Below are positions 59,668 to 60,000 of a stretch of DNA of 60,000 bases, piece after piece; within the stretch, counting starts at the first letter, position 1; each line of letters opens with the position of its first letter. The stretch covers positions 26,574,162 to 26,634,161 of the forward strand of contig OU612067.1 of NCBI GenBank assembly GCA_914767715.1. Direction: 5' to 3'. The stretch comes from Membranipora membranacea (lineage: Eukaryota; Bryozoa; Gymnolaemata; Cheilostomatida; Membraniporidae). Both the position numbers and the translations under genes were made by a program. The notes beneath the pieces are model-generated. The model was given only the letters and a program-made list of their open reading frames with translations. It made no database searches and had not been told where the DNA came from.

Positions 59668-60000
59668 AATTAGTAAACCGAAGTAAAGAAAAATGGAGAA
59701 ATTTTTCAATTCTGAATTAAATTAGGTGAGCAGAGGTGCTTATACATTGATTGCTTGTTATGCCAAATACTCAAGAAGATCTGCGCTTCTTTGATTTTGG
59801 TTTGAACATAATTCAAGTGTGAATAAGTCTGGTAGAAACTCTTGAGAAAACAAAGCACATTTCATTCCAGTCCTGTTTTCAAAGGTTTGACTATTGTAGG
59901 TGAAATGTACTGGTGCTAAATGTATGCAGAGTGCCATGTCAAAAAATCTTCTGTCACTTACAAAACCGCTGAAATGGGGGACCGTCACCATTTACAATAA

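Larger units (their letters stand above)
55777..60000. repeat. Tandem duplication 2, right unit (continues past window)
   Basis: Colinear with 45135-49443. Exons are better preserved than introns by eye. 55.8-57.4 kb has no gene. Confidence 0.88.

Overview
The window is A+T-rich nuclear DNA from an animal. The evidence is short-to-medium GT/AG introns, single-exon rhodopsin-class GPCRs, Kunitz modules, a TMEM248-family gene, a LENG9-like gene, and many short transposable elements (inverted-repeat MITEs, tRNA- and U2-derived SINEs, a broken LINE). The species cannot be fixed from sequence alone; a non-bilaterian or other invertebrate is plausible. No prokaryotic or viral operon layout is visible.

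Layout. 0.6-9.9 kb (-): a 10-exon proton-oligopeptide-transporter (SLC15/POT) gene whose introns hold several mobile elements. 12.0-12.9 kb (-): an intronless class A GPCR. 13.65-25.15 kb: a head-to-tail tandem duplication (units of 5.5 and 6.0 kb). Each unit carries an intronless GPCR and exons of a small secreted cysteine-rich protein that I do not recognise. The gene is complete only in the right unit plus flank; the left copy has lost both ends. A third, more diverged member of the family lies at 27.0-29.7 kb. 31.1-34.6 kb (-): a LENG9-like gene with an MJ1316/DUF504 domain and a 2H-phosphoesterase (AKAP7-NLS-type) domain. 35.9-37.4 kb (-): a decayed non-LTR retrotransposon. 38.8-42.2 kb (+): a TMEM248-family membrane protein with a ~0.7 kb foldback in an intron. 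44-45 kb (+): two candidate exons of an unidentified gene. 45.1-60 kb: a second tandem duplication (offset ~10.5 kb) carrying a secreted two-Kunitz protein at 47.0-49.1 kb and again at 57.5-59.7 kb. Between them, at 49.8-53.1 kb, is a gene ending in dickkopf/EB-like cysteine repeats. That gene may be separate or may be the continuation of the Kunitz gene.

Exon models were built by hand from splice sites and reading phase. For the transporter, LENG9-like, TMEM248-like, cysteine-rich and Kunitz genes, all exon phases close and the summed CDS is a multiple of three. The main theme is local expansion of secreted cysteine-rich proteins and GPCRs by tandem duplication. Both duplications seem to leave gene fragments at their edges, clearly for the first and by inference for the second.
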